Positions 16,486 to 24,256 of a stretch of 64,000 nucleotides of DNA are shown in pieces. Origin of the DNA: CAXMMR01 sp965198995 (lineage in GTDB: Bacteria; Pseudomonadota; Alphaproteobacteria; Acetobacterales; Acetobacteraceae). The position numbers and the translations under genes are program-made. The notes beneath the pieces are model-generated. The model ran no database searches. It was given only the letters and a program-made list of their open reading frames with translations, and had not been told where the DNA came from. The stretch lies in the NCBI GenBank assembly GCA_965198995.1, contig CBDAQG010000002.1:2108001-2172000 (forward strand), written 5' to 3'. The first letter of the stretch is position 1, and every line of letters begins with the position of its first letter.

Positions 16486-17595
16486 TCAAGCGGCCAGCTT
16501 GTCGAGTTCGCGCAGGACCGCCTCGCCCATCACGCTGGTGCCCACCCGCGCCGCCCCCGGCGACATCACGTCGGCCGTGCGCAACCCGTTCGCCAGCACC
16601 TTCGTGCACGCCTTCTCGATCAACTGCGCGTCCGCCTCCATGTCCAGCGAGTAGCGCAGCAACATCGCAAAGCTCAGGATCTGTCCGAACGGGTTGGCAA
16701 TGCCACGGCCCGCGATGTCGGGCGCGCTGCCATGAATCGGCTCGTAGAGCGCATGCCGCTGCCCATCCGGCCGCAGCTCCCCGAGCGTCGCCGACGGCAG
16801 CATGCCCAGGCTGCCGGTCAGCATCGAGGCAAGGTCGGAGAGTATGTCGCCGAACATGTTCGTCGTCACGATCACGTCGAACTCGCGCGGATTGCGCACA
16901 AGCTGCATGGCGCAGGTGTCGGCCAGCATGTGGCTCAGCGCCACGTCGGCGAACTCCGCCTCGTGCAGCTCCGCCATCGTCTGCCGCCACAGCAGCCCGC
17001 TCTCCATCACGTTGGACTTCTCGACGCTGCACACCGCGCCGCGCCGCTTGCGCGCCAGCTCGAACGCGATCCGGCCGACGCGCTTGATCTCGTTGCTGTC
17101 GTAGACCTCGGTGTTGACGCCTCGGCGCCGCCCATCCGGCAGCGTCTCGATGCCGCGCGGCTCGCCGAAATAGATCCCGCCGGTGCTCTCGCGCACGATC
17201 ATCAGGTCAAGCCCGCGCACCACCTCCGCCTTCAGCGTGCTCGCATCCGCCAGCGGGTCGAGCACCACCGCCGGACGCAAATTGGCGAACAGCCCGAGCT
17301 CGCGCCGCAATCCCAGGATCGCCAGCTCCGGCCGCTTGTCAAAGCCCACCGCGTCCCATTTCGGCCCGCCGACGGCGCCGAACAGCACCGCGTCGGCGGC
17401 GCGCGCAAATTCGAGCGTGCGCTCGGTGAGCGGCACGCCATGCGCATCGATCGAGGCGCCGCCGACCAGATCCTCGGTGATGTCAAAGCTGACCGAGCGC
17501 CGCCGCGCCATCCAGTCGACCACGCGCTTAACCTCGCGCATCACCTCGGGGCCGATGCCGTCGCCTGGCAGAACCAGAAGCTTCCTGTTAGCCAC
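16486..17595 (-). CDS. leuB: 3-isopropylmalate dehydrogenase
   Basis: 369 aa. NAD-dependent oxidative decarboxylation of 3-isopropylmalate, the third step of leucine synthesis. KLLVLPGDGIGPEV at the start, RESTGGIYFGEPRG (substrate-binding Arg/Tyr region), KSNVMES, NMFGDILSDLASM with the metal-binding Asp residues and GSAPDIAGRGIANP, all standard. GTG start at 17595 is fixed by GAGGAG 6 bases upstream. Last gene of the leuC-leuD-leuB run. Confidence 0.96.
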   Translation of the reverse strand: MANRKLLVLPGDGIGPEVMREVKRVVDWMARRRSVSFDITEDLVGGASIDAHGVPLTERTLEFARAADAVLFGAVGGPKWDAVGFDKRPELAILGLRRELGLFANLRPAVVLDPLADASTLKAEVVRGLDLMIVRESTGGIYFGEPRGIETLPDGRRRGVNTEVYDSNEIKRVGRIAFELARKRRGAVCSVEKSNVMESGLLWRQTMAELHEAEFADVALSHMLADTCAMQLVRNPREFDVIVTTNMFGDILSDLASMLTGSLGMLPSATLGELRPDGQRHALYEPIHGSAPDIAGRGIANPFGQILSFAMLLRYSLDMEADAQLIEKACTKVLANGLRTADVMSPGAARVGTSVMGEAVLRELDKLAA

Positions 17596-17644
17596 GGCGA
17601 TCTCCTCACGGCGCGTGTTGAACGCCTGTTCTAGTGCTGCCGCC

Positions 17645-18268
17645 TCAAACCCCGGCGATCGCCGGCAGCCATGGCAGCGCGGCAGCGCGCGCCCGCTCAA
17701 AAGCGTCGATCGCGCCCTCCCGCTGCATCGTCTGGCCGATGTCGTCGAGCCCCAGCAGCAGCATCTCCCGCCGCGACGCGTCGATGTCAAAGCCGATCAC
17801 CTCGCCGTTCGGACGCACCACCACCTGGCGCTCGAGGTCCACCGTCAGCCGCGCGTTGCCGCCAAGCGCTGCGTCCGCCATCAGCAGGTCGCAGGTCGCC
17901 CGCGGCAACGCGACCGGCAGAATGCCGTTCTTCAAGCAGTTGCTGAAAAAGATGTCCGCAAAGTCCGGAGCGATCACGCAACGGATGCCGAAGTCGAGCA
18001 GCGCCCATGGCGCGTGCTCGCGTGACGATCCACAACCGAAATTATCATGCGCGATCAGGATCTCGGCGCTGCGATACGGCGCCTGGTTCAGCACGAACTC
18101 CCCCCGCTCGCGCCCCTCGGCGTCGTAGCGCAGCGTGTCGAACAGGTGCACGCCAAGCCCGTCGCGGGTGATCGTCTTGAGGAACCGCGACGGAATGATC
18201 TTGTCGGTGTCGACATTGGCGAGCGGCAACGGCGCCGCAACGCCGGTGAGCGTCGTTAACGGCTGCAT
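17645..18268 (-). CDS. leuD: 3-isopropylmalate dehydratase small subunit
   Basis: 207 aa. Small (swivel) subunit of isopropylmalate isomerase: NVDTDKIIPSRFLKTI at the start and the diagnostic DNFGCGSSREHAPWAL at about residue 75, which forms part of the substrate pocket. The ATG shares one base with the leuC stop (TGATG), coupling the two subunits in translation. Confidence 0.97.
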   Translation of the reverse strand: MQPLTTLTGVAAPLPLANVDTDKIIPSRFLKTITRDGLGVHLFDTLRYDAEGRERGEFVLNQAPYRSAEILIAHDNFGCGSSREHAPWALLDFGIRCVIAPDFADIFFSNCLKNGILPVALPRATCDLLMADAALGGNARLTVDLERQVVVRPNGEVIGFDIDASRREMLLLGLDDIGQTMQREGAIDAFERARAAALPWLPAIAGV

Positions 18269-19677
18269 CAGCTCAGCGCCCGCACGTCGGTCAGGTGGCC
18301 GGCCACCGCCGCCGCCGCCGCCATCGCCGGCGAGAGCAGGTGGGTGCGGCCGCCCGGCCCCTGCCGGCCCTCGAAGTTGCGGTTCGAGGTGCTGGCACAG
18401 CGCTGCCCGGCCGCCAGCTTGTCAGGGTTCATCCCGAGGCACATCGAGCAGCCCGGCTCGCGCCACTCAAATCCGGCGTCGAGCATCACCCGGTCCAGCC
18501 CCTCCGCCTCCGCCTGCCGCTTCACCAGCCCCGAGCCCGGCACCACCAGCGCCCGCACCCCCGCGGCCACGCGGCGCCCGCGCGCCACCTGCGCCGCCGC
18601 GCGAATGTCCTCGATCCGCGCATTGGTGCAACTGCCGATAAACACGACGTCGACCGGCAAGCCGTCCAGCCGCATGCCTGGCTGCAGACCCATGTAGTCC
18701 AGCATGCGCTGCATCTGCGCCCGCGCCGAAACGTCCGCGACAGCGGATGGATCGGGCACGCAGCCGCTGATCGGCAGCACCGCCTCCGGGCTCGTCCCCC
18801 ACGTCACCATCGGCGCAATCTCTTCCGCCTGCAAAATGACGCTCCTGTCGTAACGGGCGCCGGGGTCCGAGGCAAGCGTGCGCCAATACGCCACCGCCTG
18901 CTCGAACGCCGCGCCGGCGGGAGCATACGGACGTCCGGCAACGTAACGATACGTCGTCTCGTCGGGCGCGATCAGCCCGGCCCGCGCGCCCGCCTCGATC
19001 GACATGTTGCACAGCGTCAGCCGCCCGGCCATGTCGAGCGCCTCGATCGCCGCGCCGGCGAACTCGATCACGTGCCCGGTGCCCCCGGCAGTGCCGATGC
19101 GGCCGATGATCGCCAGCATGATGTCCTTGGCCGTCACCCCCGGCCCCGCCACGCCCTCGATGCGCACCAGCATGTTCAGCGCCGGCTTCTGCCGCAGCGT
19201 CTGCGTCGCCAGCACGTGCTCCACCTCGGACGTGCCGATGCCGAAGGCGAGCGCCCCGAGCGCGCCATGCGTCGAGGTATGGCTGTCCCCGCACACGATG
19301 GTCATGCCCGGCAGCGACAGGCCCTGCTCCGGCCCGATGATGTGCACGATGCCCTGCCGCTCGTCCAAAAGATCAAAGAACGGCACGCCGAACTCGGCGA
19401 CATTACGCTGCAGCGTCTCGACCTGGGTGCGGCTGTCGTCATCGGCAATCCGCGCCCCGCGATCCGCCGTCGGCACGTTGTGGTCGAGCACCGCCAACGT
19501 CGCCTCGGGCCGCCGCACCCCACGCCCGGCGGCGCGCAGCCCGGCAAACGCCTGCGGGCTCGTCACCTCATGCACCAGGTGGCGGTCGATGTAGAGCACC
19601 GCCGCGCCGTCCTCGAGCCGGTCCACGACATGCGCGTCCCAAATCTTGTCGAACAACGTGCGCGCACCTTGGGACAC
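18268..19677 (-). CDS. leuC: 3-isopropylmalate dehydratase large subunit
   Basis: 469 aa aconitase-family subunit that interconverts 2- and 3-isopropylmalate with LeuD. The three 4Fe-4S cluster cysteines are in FIGSCTNARIEDI and EPGCSMCLGMNPDKL. IVCGDSHTSTHGALGALAFG and SNRNFEGRQGPGGRTHL are further signatures. First gene of leuCDB; a B repeat separates it from rplS upstream. leuA is not in the window. Confidence 0.97.
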   Translation of the reverse strand: MSQGARTLFDKIWDAHVVDRLEDGAAVLYIDRHLVHEVTSPQAFAGLRAAGRGVRRPEATLAVLDHNVPTADRGARIADDDSRTQVETLQRNVAEFGVPFFDLLDERQGIVHIIGPEQGLSLPGMTIVCGDSHTSTHGALGALAFGIGTSEVEHVLATQTLRQKPALNMLVRIEGVAGPGVTAKDIMLAIIGRIGTAGGTGHVIEFAGAAIEALDMAGRLTLCNMSIEAGARAGLIAPDETTYRYVAGRPYAPAGAAFEQAVAYWRTLASDPGARYDRSVILQAEEIAPMVTWGTSPEAVLPISGCVPDPSAVADVSARAQMQRMLDYMGLQPGMRLDGLPVDVVFIGSCTNARIEDIRAAAQVARGRRVAAGVRALVVPGSGLVKRQAEAEGLDRVMLDAGFEWREPGCSMCLGMNPDKLAAGQRCASTSNRNFEGRQGPGGRTHLLSPAMAAAAAVAGHLTDVRALS

Positions 19678-19694
19678 TGGCCTGGCTCCTCAGC

Positions 19695-19822
19695 AAGGAA
19701 GAGGTTCTTTTTTGAAAAAAAGAACCAAAAAACTTTTGCTCGATAAGAGGTCTTGCCGGTTGGCTCGCGACAGCGCGGATAAAAGCTTTTTGCTTCTTTT
19801 TTTCAAAAAAGAAGCCCTTCTC
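19695..19822. repeat. Family B element, copy 1
   Basis: Left hairpin GGTTCTTTTTT..AAAAAGAACC, interior AAAAAACTTTTGCTCG..CGACAGCGCG, right hairpin GCTTCTTTTTTT..AAAAAAGAAGC. It fills the gap between rplS and leuC. The T-rich stems could terminate transcription in both directions. Confidence 0.9.
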
Positions 19823-20206
19823 CTACTCCGCCGCGCTGACCGTGACCTCGCGCGCCTTCTCGGCGATACGCGCCGACTTGCCGCGCCGCCCGCGCAGGTA
19901 ATACAGCTTCGCCCGCCGCACGTCGCCGCGGCGCAGCACCTCGATCAGCGAAATCTGCGGTGTATACAGCGGAAACACCCGCTCCACCCCCTCGCCGTAG
20001 CTGATCTTGCGCACCGTGAAGTTGCTGTTCAGCCCCTTGTTCGAGCGCGCAATCACCACGCCCTCATACGCCTGCACCCGGGTGCGCTCGCCCTCAACCA
20101 CCTTGACGCTCACCCGCACCGTGTCGCCCGGCGCAAACACCGGGATCGGCCGGGTGGCGGCAAGCCGCTCAACCTCGCGCTGCTCGAACTCCTGCAACAT
20201 GTTCAT
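19823..20206 (-). CDS. rplS: 50S ribosomal protein L19
   Basis: 127 aa bL19 of the large subunit near the 30S interface. FAPGDTVRVSVKVVEGERTR, QAYEGVVIARSNKGLNSNFT, GVERVFPLYTPQI and VRRAKLYYLRGRRGKSARI are standard. ATG at 20206 follows TAGGA; ATG two codons later is an alternative. Downstream of trmD as usual, but separated from it by an A-type element. Confidence 0.97.
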   Translation of the reverse strand: MNMLQEFEQREVERLAATRPIPVFAPGDTVRVSVKVVEGERTRVQAYEGVVIARSNKGLNSNFTVRKISYGEGVERVFPLYTPQISLIEVLRRGDVRRAKLYYLRGRRGKSARIAEKAREVTVSAAE

Positions 20207-20232
20207 CGTCTTGGTTCCTATAAAGCCAGTCA

Positions 20233-20403
20233 TTGAAGGCAAGGCCAGAGGCTCTGCCTCTGGACTCCGCTGGGGCCCGAGGCCCCAAACCCCATTAATT
20301 GTCGGCGATCCTGTTACCCACCTCGCCGCGTGGCACGTCTGACAAATGGATTTTAAAGGCGCCGCCTTTAATCGGGTCCAGGGGCGACGCCCCTGGCCTT
20401 CCG
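20233..20403. repeat. Family A element partly inside trmD
   Basis: Terminally inverted unit: AAGGCCAGAGGCTCTGCCTCTGG at one end, GTCCAGGGGCGACGCCCCTGG at the other, with the extra GGGGCCCGAGGCCCC stem. Bases 20295-20402 are read as the 3' end of trmD. Confidence 0.85.
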
Positions 20404-21089
20404 TCCTGATACTCCGCCCATAGATCCGGCCGACGCTCCCGCGTCGCCCGCTCCGCCTCGGCGCGCCGCCACGCCGCAATCGCCGCATGGTTGCCGGACA
20501 GCAGCACCGGCGGCACCGGCCGCCCGTCCCACTCCGCCGGCCGGGTAAACTGCGGATACTCCAGCAGCCCGCCCACGAAACTCTCCTCCAGCGCGCTCGC
20601 CGCCGCGCCCATCACCCCGGGCAGCAGCCGCACGCAGCAATCGATCACCACCATCGCCGCCAGCTCCCCGCCGGACAGGACGTAGTCGCCGATGCTGAGC
20701 TCCTCGACGCCGCGCGCCTCCAGCACCCGCTGATCCACCCCCTCGTAACGGCCGCACAGCAGCGCCACGCCCGGCCCCGCCGCAAGCCGCTCCGCATCGG
20801 CCTGCACGAACGGCCGCCCGCGCGGCGTGAGGTAAGCCACCGGCAGCGCCGCCGGCAGCCCGTCCAGCGCCGCGGCCACGATGTCGGGCCGCATCACCAT
20901 CCCCGCCCCGCCGCCGAACGGCGCGTCGTCCACCCGCCCATGCCGGTCGCCCGCCCCGGCCCGCAGGTCGCGCGCCTCGCAGCACCACCGCCCCGCCGCC
21001 AGCGCCCGCCCCGCCAGCGCCCCGCCCAGCGGCCCGGGAAACATCTCCGGAAACAGCGTCAGCACCGTCGCCGACCACGCCGCGCTCAC
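20295..21089 (-). CDS. trmD: tRNA (guanine37-N1)-methyltransferase
   Basis: SPOUT methyltransferase making m1G37 in tRNAs, which prevents frameshifting. 264 aa as read. VLTLFPEMFPGPL at the start, DDAPFGGGAGMVM, CGRYEGVDQRVLE, EELSIGDYVLSGGELAAMV and the SAM knot region are intact, and the native domain ends at about LWAEYQD. GTG start overlaps the rimM stop (GTGA). Oddity: the last 35 or so residues (GRPGASPLDPIKGGAFKIH and on) are the translation of a family A repeat, so the original stop seems lost. Confidence 0.95.
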   Translation of the reverse strand: MSAAWSATVLTLFPEMFPGPLGGALAGRALAAGRWCCEARDLRAGAGDRHGRVDDAPFGGGAGMVMRPDIVAAALDGLPAALPVAYLTPRGRPFVQADAERLAAGPGVALLCGRYEGVDQRVLEARGVEELSIGDYVLSGGELAAMVVIDCCVRLLPGVMGAAASALEESFVGGLLEYPQFTRPAEWDGRPVPPVLLSGNHAAIAAWRRAEAERATRERRPDLWAEYQDGRPGASPLDPIKGGAFKIHLSDVPRGEVGNRIADN

Positions 21090-21613
21090 GCGGCACCCCC
21101 GCCCAGCCGCACTTCCTGCGGCGGCACCACGACCACCCGCCGCGCCGCCAGGTCAACCTCGGGCACCGCGCTGCGCGTGAACGGCAACAGCAGCGCCGCC
21201 CCACCCTCGGCCGGCGCGATCTCCAGGCTCACGCCGGCGCCGTAATCATGCACCTCGCCAACCCGCCCCAGCACCTTGCCGTCCGCATCCACCGCCGCCA
21301 GGCCGATCAGATCAGCCAGGTAGAACTCGTCCACCTCCGTCGGCGGCAGCCGCTCGCGCGGCACGAACAACCGCATGTTGGTCAGCCGCTCCGCCGCGGT
21401 CCGGTCAGCCACCGCCCGCCCGCCGGCGTCGCGCAGCTCCGCCACGCCCTCGCTCCGCCAGCTCAGCGTCCACAGCCCGCCGCGCTCGTCGAGCAGCGGC
21501 CCATACCCCGCCAGGTCCGCCGGCTCGGCCGTGTAGCTATGCACGTGCACCAGGCCCCGCACCCCATGCGGCCGCCCGACGACGCCCAGCAGAATGGTGT
21601 CCGAGGCCGCCAA
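21086..21613 (-). CDS. rimM: Ribosome maturation factor RimM
   Basis: 175 aa. Assists 30S maturation around S19. N-terminal barrel LLGVVGRPHGVRGLVHVHSY, then LPPTEVDEFYLADLIGLAAV joining to the PRC-barrel (GKVLGRVGEVHDYGAGVSLE) and a C-terminal LLPFTRSAVPEVDLAA. Start chosen as TTG at 21613, right after the rpsP stop; the longer frame upstream would overlap rpsP. Confidence 0.94.
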   Translation of the reverse strand: MAASDTILLGVVGRPHGVRGLVHVHSYTAEPADLAGYGPLLDERGGLWTLSWRSEGVAELRDAGGRAVADRTAAERLTNMRLFVPRERLPPTEVDEFYLADLIGLAAVDADGKVLGRVGEVHDYGAGVSLEIAPAEGGAALLLPFTRSAVPEVDLAARRVVVVPPQEVRLGGGAA

Positions 21614-21614
21614 C

Positions 21615-21953
21615 TCAGCCCGCCGCCGCCTCAGACTTGGCGCGCTCCTGCGCCTTCTTCTTCGGCGCCGACTGGATCGGCTGCTCGCGATACGCCGGCT
21701 TCGGCGCCAGCCCCGCATTGCCGAGGAACCGCGCCACCCGGTCCGTCGCCGTCGCGCCATGGCTCAGCCAGTGCGTGATCCGCTCGTCCACCAGCCGCAA
21801 CCGGTCGGCATGCTCCTGCGGCAGCATCGGATTGTAGCTGCCCACCTTCTCGATGAAGCGCCCGTCCCGCGGGCTGCGGCTGTCCGCCACCACAATGTGG
21901 TAGTACGGCCGCTTCTTCGCGCCGGCGCGGGCTAGTCTGATCTTCAGGCTCAT
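21615..21953 (-). CDS. rpsP: 30S ribosomal protein S16
   Basis: 112 aa bS16. LKIRLARAGAKKRPYYHIVV, DSRSPRDGRFIEKVGSYNPM and a Lys/Ala-rich tail typical of alphaproteobacterial S16. First gene of rpsP-rimM-trmD-rplS. Confidence 0.97.
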   Translation of the reverse strand: MSLKIRLARAGAKKRPYYHIVVADSRSPRDGRFIEKVGSYNPMLPQEHADRLRLVDERITHWLSHGATATDRVARFLGNAGLAPKPAYREQPIQSAPKKKAQERAKSEAAAG

Positions 21954-21963
21954 AAAATCTCCT

Positions 21964-22096
21964 TAAAAAGGCCAGAGGCTCTGCCCCTGGACTCCGCTGG
22001 GGCCCGCGGCCCCAGACCCTTTTCTTAAATGACGGTTTCCAAAGGCCGCCGGCCTTTGGTGGGGTCAAGGGGCAACGCCCCTTGCCTTCCTTGCTT
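21964..22096. repeat. Family A element, two arms
   Basis: GGCCAGAGGCTCTGCCCCTGG, GGGGCCCGCGGCCCC, then AAAGGCCGCCGGCCTTT and GTCAAGGGGCAACGCCCCTTG. The ends are inverted copies. It lies between ffh and rpsP. Confidence 0.85.
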
Positions 22097-22101
22097 CTTG
22101 A

Positions 22102-23481
22102 TCAATACGGCCGTCGCTGCTGCTGGCGCTGCTGCGGCATCAATCCCGCCAGGCCGTGCCGCATCAGCCCCTTCTGCCCCAGCTTGTTCATCCGCTTCAT
22201 CATCGTCGCCATGTCGTCGAACTGCCGCAGCAGCCGATTGACCTCCTGCACCGTGCTGCCCGACCCCGCCGCAATCCGCTTCTTGCGGCTCGCCTTGATC
22301 AGGTCCGGCGTCCGCCGCTCCTTGATCGTCATCGACGAGATGATCGCCGCCTGCTTCTTCAGCACCGTGGTGTCGAGGTTCGCCCCCTCGATCTGCTCCT
22401 TCAGCTTGCCCACTCCCGGCAGCATCCCCAGAATGCCCGACAGCGACCCCATCTTGCCGATCTGCCGCAACTGCGCCGCATAATCCTCGAGGTCGAACGA
22501 CCCCCGCATCATCTTCTTGGCAAGCGCCTCGGCCTCGACCTGGTCGATCGTCTCCGACGCCCGCTCGACCAGGCCCACGATGTCGCCCATGCCGAGGATC
22601 CGCCCGGCCACCCGCTCGGGGTGAAACTCCTCCAGCGCGTCGATCTTCTCGCCCGACCCGGTCAGCTTGATCGGCGCCCCGGTCACCTGCCGCATCGACA
22701 GCGCCGCGCCACCGCGCGCATCGCCGTCCATTCGCGTCAGCACGATGCCCGTAATACCGAGCGCCTCGTTGAACGCCCGCGCCGTGTTCACCGCGTCCTG
22801 CCCGGTCATCGCGTCGACCACCAGCAGCGTCTCGCGCGGGTTGGTCTCGGCCCGGATCGCCCGCACCTCGTCCATCAGCGCCGCGTCGATCGACAGCCGC
22901 CCCGCCGTGTCGAGAATGACGACGTCGAACCCCTCGCGCCGCCCGGCCAGCATCGCCCGCTGCGCGATCTGCACCGGCCCCTCGCCCGCCACGATCGGCA
23001 GCGAAGCAACCCCCGCCCGCTCGGCCAACTGCGCCAGCTGCAGCTGCGCCGCCGGCCGCTGCGTATCCAGGCTCGCCAGCAGCACCCGCTTGCGCTCCCG
23101 CGTCAGCAGCCGGAGCGCCAGCTTGCCCGACGTCGTCGTCTTGCCCGACCCCTGCAGCCCAACCATCAGGATCGGCACCGGCGGCGCCGCGGCCAGGTCC
23201 AGCGGCACCGCGCCGGCCCCGCCCAGCGCCTCGACCAGCACGTCGTTGACGATCTTGGCCATCTGCTGGCCCGGCGACACCGCCTCCAGCACCTCCGCAC
23301 CCACCGCCCGGTCGCGCACCCCCTGGATGAACGACTTGACGACCGGCAGCGCCACGTCCGCCTCGAGCAGCGCGAGCCGCACCTCGCGCAGCGCCTCGAC
23401 GACGTCGCCCTCCGACAGCGCCCCGCGCCGCCGCAGCCCGTCAAACACTCCGGAAAGCTTGCCCGACAAGGCGTCGAACAT
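22102..23481 (-). CDS. ffh: Signal recognition particle protein Ffh
   Basis: 459 aa GTPase of SRP, binding 4.5S RNA and signal sequences for co-translational membrane targeting. N domain 1-85; P-loop GLQGSGKTTTSGKLAL; DTQRPAAQLQL; DTAGRLSIDAALM; TRMDGDARGGAALS; C-terminal methionine-rich M domain ending MPQQRQQQRRPY, with the RNA-binding KASRKKRIAAGSGSTVQEVN. ATG at 23481. Single gene ahead of rpsP. Confidence 0.98.
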   Translation of the reverse strand: MFDALSGKLSGVFDGLRRRGALSEGDVVEALREVRLALLEADVALPVVKSFIQGVRDRAVGAEVLEAVSPGQQMAKIVNDVLVEALGGAGAVPLDLAAAPPVPILMVGLQGSGKTTTSGKLALRLLTRERKRVLLASLDTQRPAAQLQLAQLAERAGVASLPIVAGEGPVQIAQRAMLAGRREGFDVVILDTAGRLSIDAALMDEVRAIRAETNPRETLLVVDAMTGQDAVNTARAFNEALGITGIVLTRMDGDARGGAALSMRQVTGAPIKLTGSGEKIDALEEFHPERVAGRILGMGDIVGLVERASETIDQVEAEALAKKMMRGSFDLEDYAAQLRQIGKMGSLSGILGMLPGVGKLKEQIEGANLDTTVLKKQAAIISSMTIKERRTPDLIKASRKKRIAAGSGSTVQEVNRLLRQFDDMATMMKRMNKLGQKGLMRHGLAGLMPQQRQQQRRPY

Positions 23482-23570
23482 CACACCACCCCAACGCCCA
23501 ACACGCCGCTGCGCGAACACTCGCGGAGCGACGATAATAGGCGCGTTCTAGGGCAGGAAGGACGTCAAGA

Positions 23571-23600
23571 CAAGGCCAGAGGCTCTATCTCTGAACCCGC
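23571..23600. repeat. Degenerate family A fragment
   Basis: CAAGGCCAGAGGCTCTATCTCTGAACCC resembles the left arm of family A with a broken stem. Nothing else is recognised in the gap between infC and ffh. Confidence 0.5.
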
Positions 23601-23659
23601 TCAAATCGCGCCCGGATCTCGTCGTCTAAAACTCGTCCCTCGATCCGCCGATCACCCAC

Positions 23660-24196
23660 TTATCTGGGCGACAGCACCATGATCATCTGCCGGTTCTCCA
23701 TCCGCGGCATCTGCTCAACCTTCGTCTGCTCGTCGAGCTCCACCCGGATCCGCTCCAGCACCTTGATGCCCAGATCCTGGTGCGCCATCTCGCGGCCCCG
23801 AAACCGCAACGTCACCTTGACCTTGTCGCCCTCACCGATGAACGACTTCATCGCCCGCATCTTAACCTGGTAGTCATTCTCGTCGATATTCGGACGAACC
23901 TTGACCTCCTTGATCTCGATGACCTTCTGCTTCTTCTTGGCCTCGTTCTTCTTCTTCTGCTGCTCGTACTTGAACTTGCCATAGTCGAGGATCTTGACCA
24001 CAGGCGGATCAGCGTTCGGGCTGATCTCCAACAAATCAAGCCCGACAGCATAGGCGCGCAGGATGGCGTCGCGCGCGCTCATCACGCCCTGCATCTCGCC
24101 CTCCTCGTCGATCAGCCGAACTTGCGGAACCCGGATGTCCTCGTTCACGCGTGGGCCGTCCCGGCTCGGGGCTGCCTGCATCGGTCCTCTGGCTAT
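23660..24196 (-). CDS. infC: Translation initiation factor IF-3
   Basis: About 178 aa. N-domain PRVNEDIRVPQVRLIDEEGE, linker YGKFKYEQQKKKNEAKKKQK and C-domain VKVTLRFRGREMAHQDLGI. IF-3 checks start codons on the 30S subunit. The start is read as ATA at 24196, because AGGAG sits 6 bases upstream and the resulting N-terminus aligns with relatives beginning MAR; ATG at 24181 has only AGAGGA at 3 bases. Non-canonical infC starts are known to allow autoregulation. Downstream of thrS with a 60-bp gap; rpmI and rplT do not follow. Confidence 0.93.
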   Translation of the reverse strand: MARGPMQAAPSRDGPRVNEDIRVPQVRLIDEEGEMQGVMSARDAILRAYAVGLDLLEISPNADPPVVKILDYGKFKYEQQKKKNEAKKKQKVIEIKEVKVRPNIDENDYQVKMRAMKSFIGEGDKVKVTLRFRGREMAHQDLGIKVLERIRVELDEQTKVEQMPRMENRQMIMVLSPR

Positions 24197-24256
24197 CGTA
24201 CTCTCCTGTCCTCGTTGAAACGCAGCATCAAACGCCACCGGCCAGCCCGATCACCC

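Noticed and set aside
23482..24256. rpmI and rplT expected after infC
   Set aside because: No L35 or L20 reading frame exists between infC and ffh; the space holds only a degenerate repeat, so the usual infC-rpmI-rplT order is not present here.
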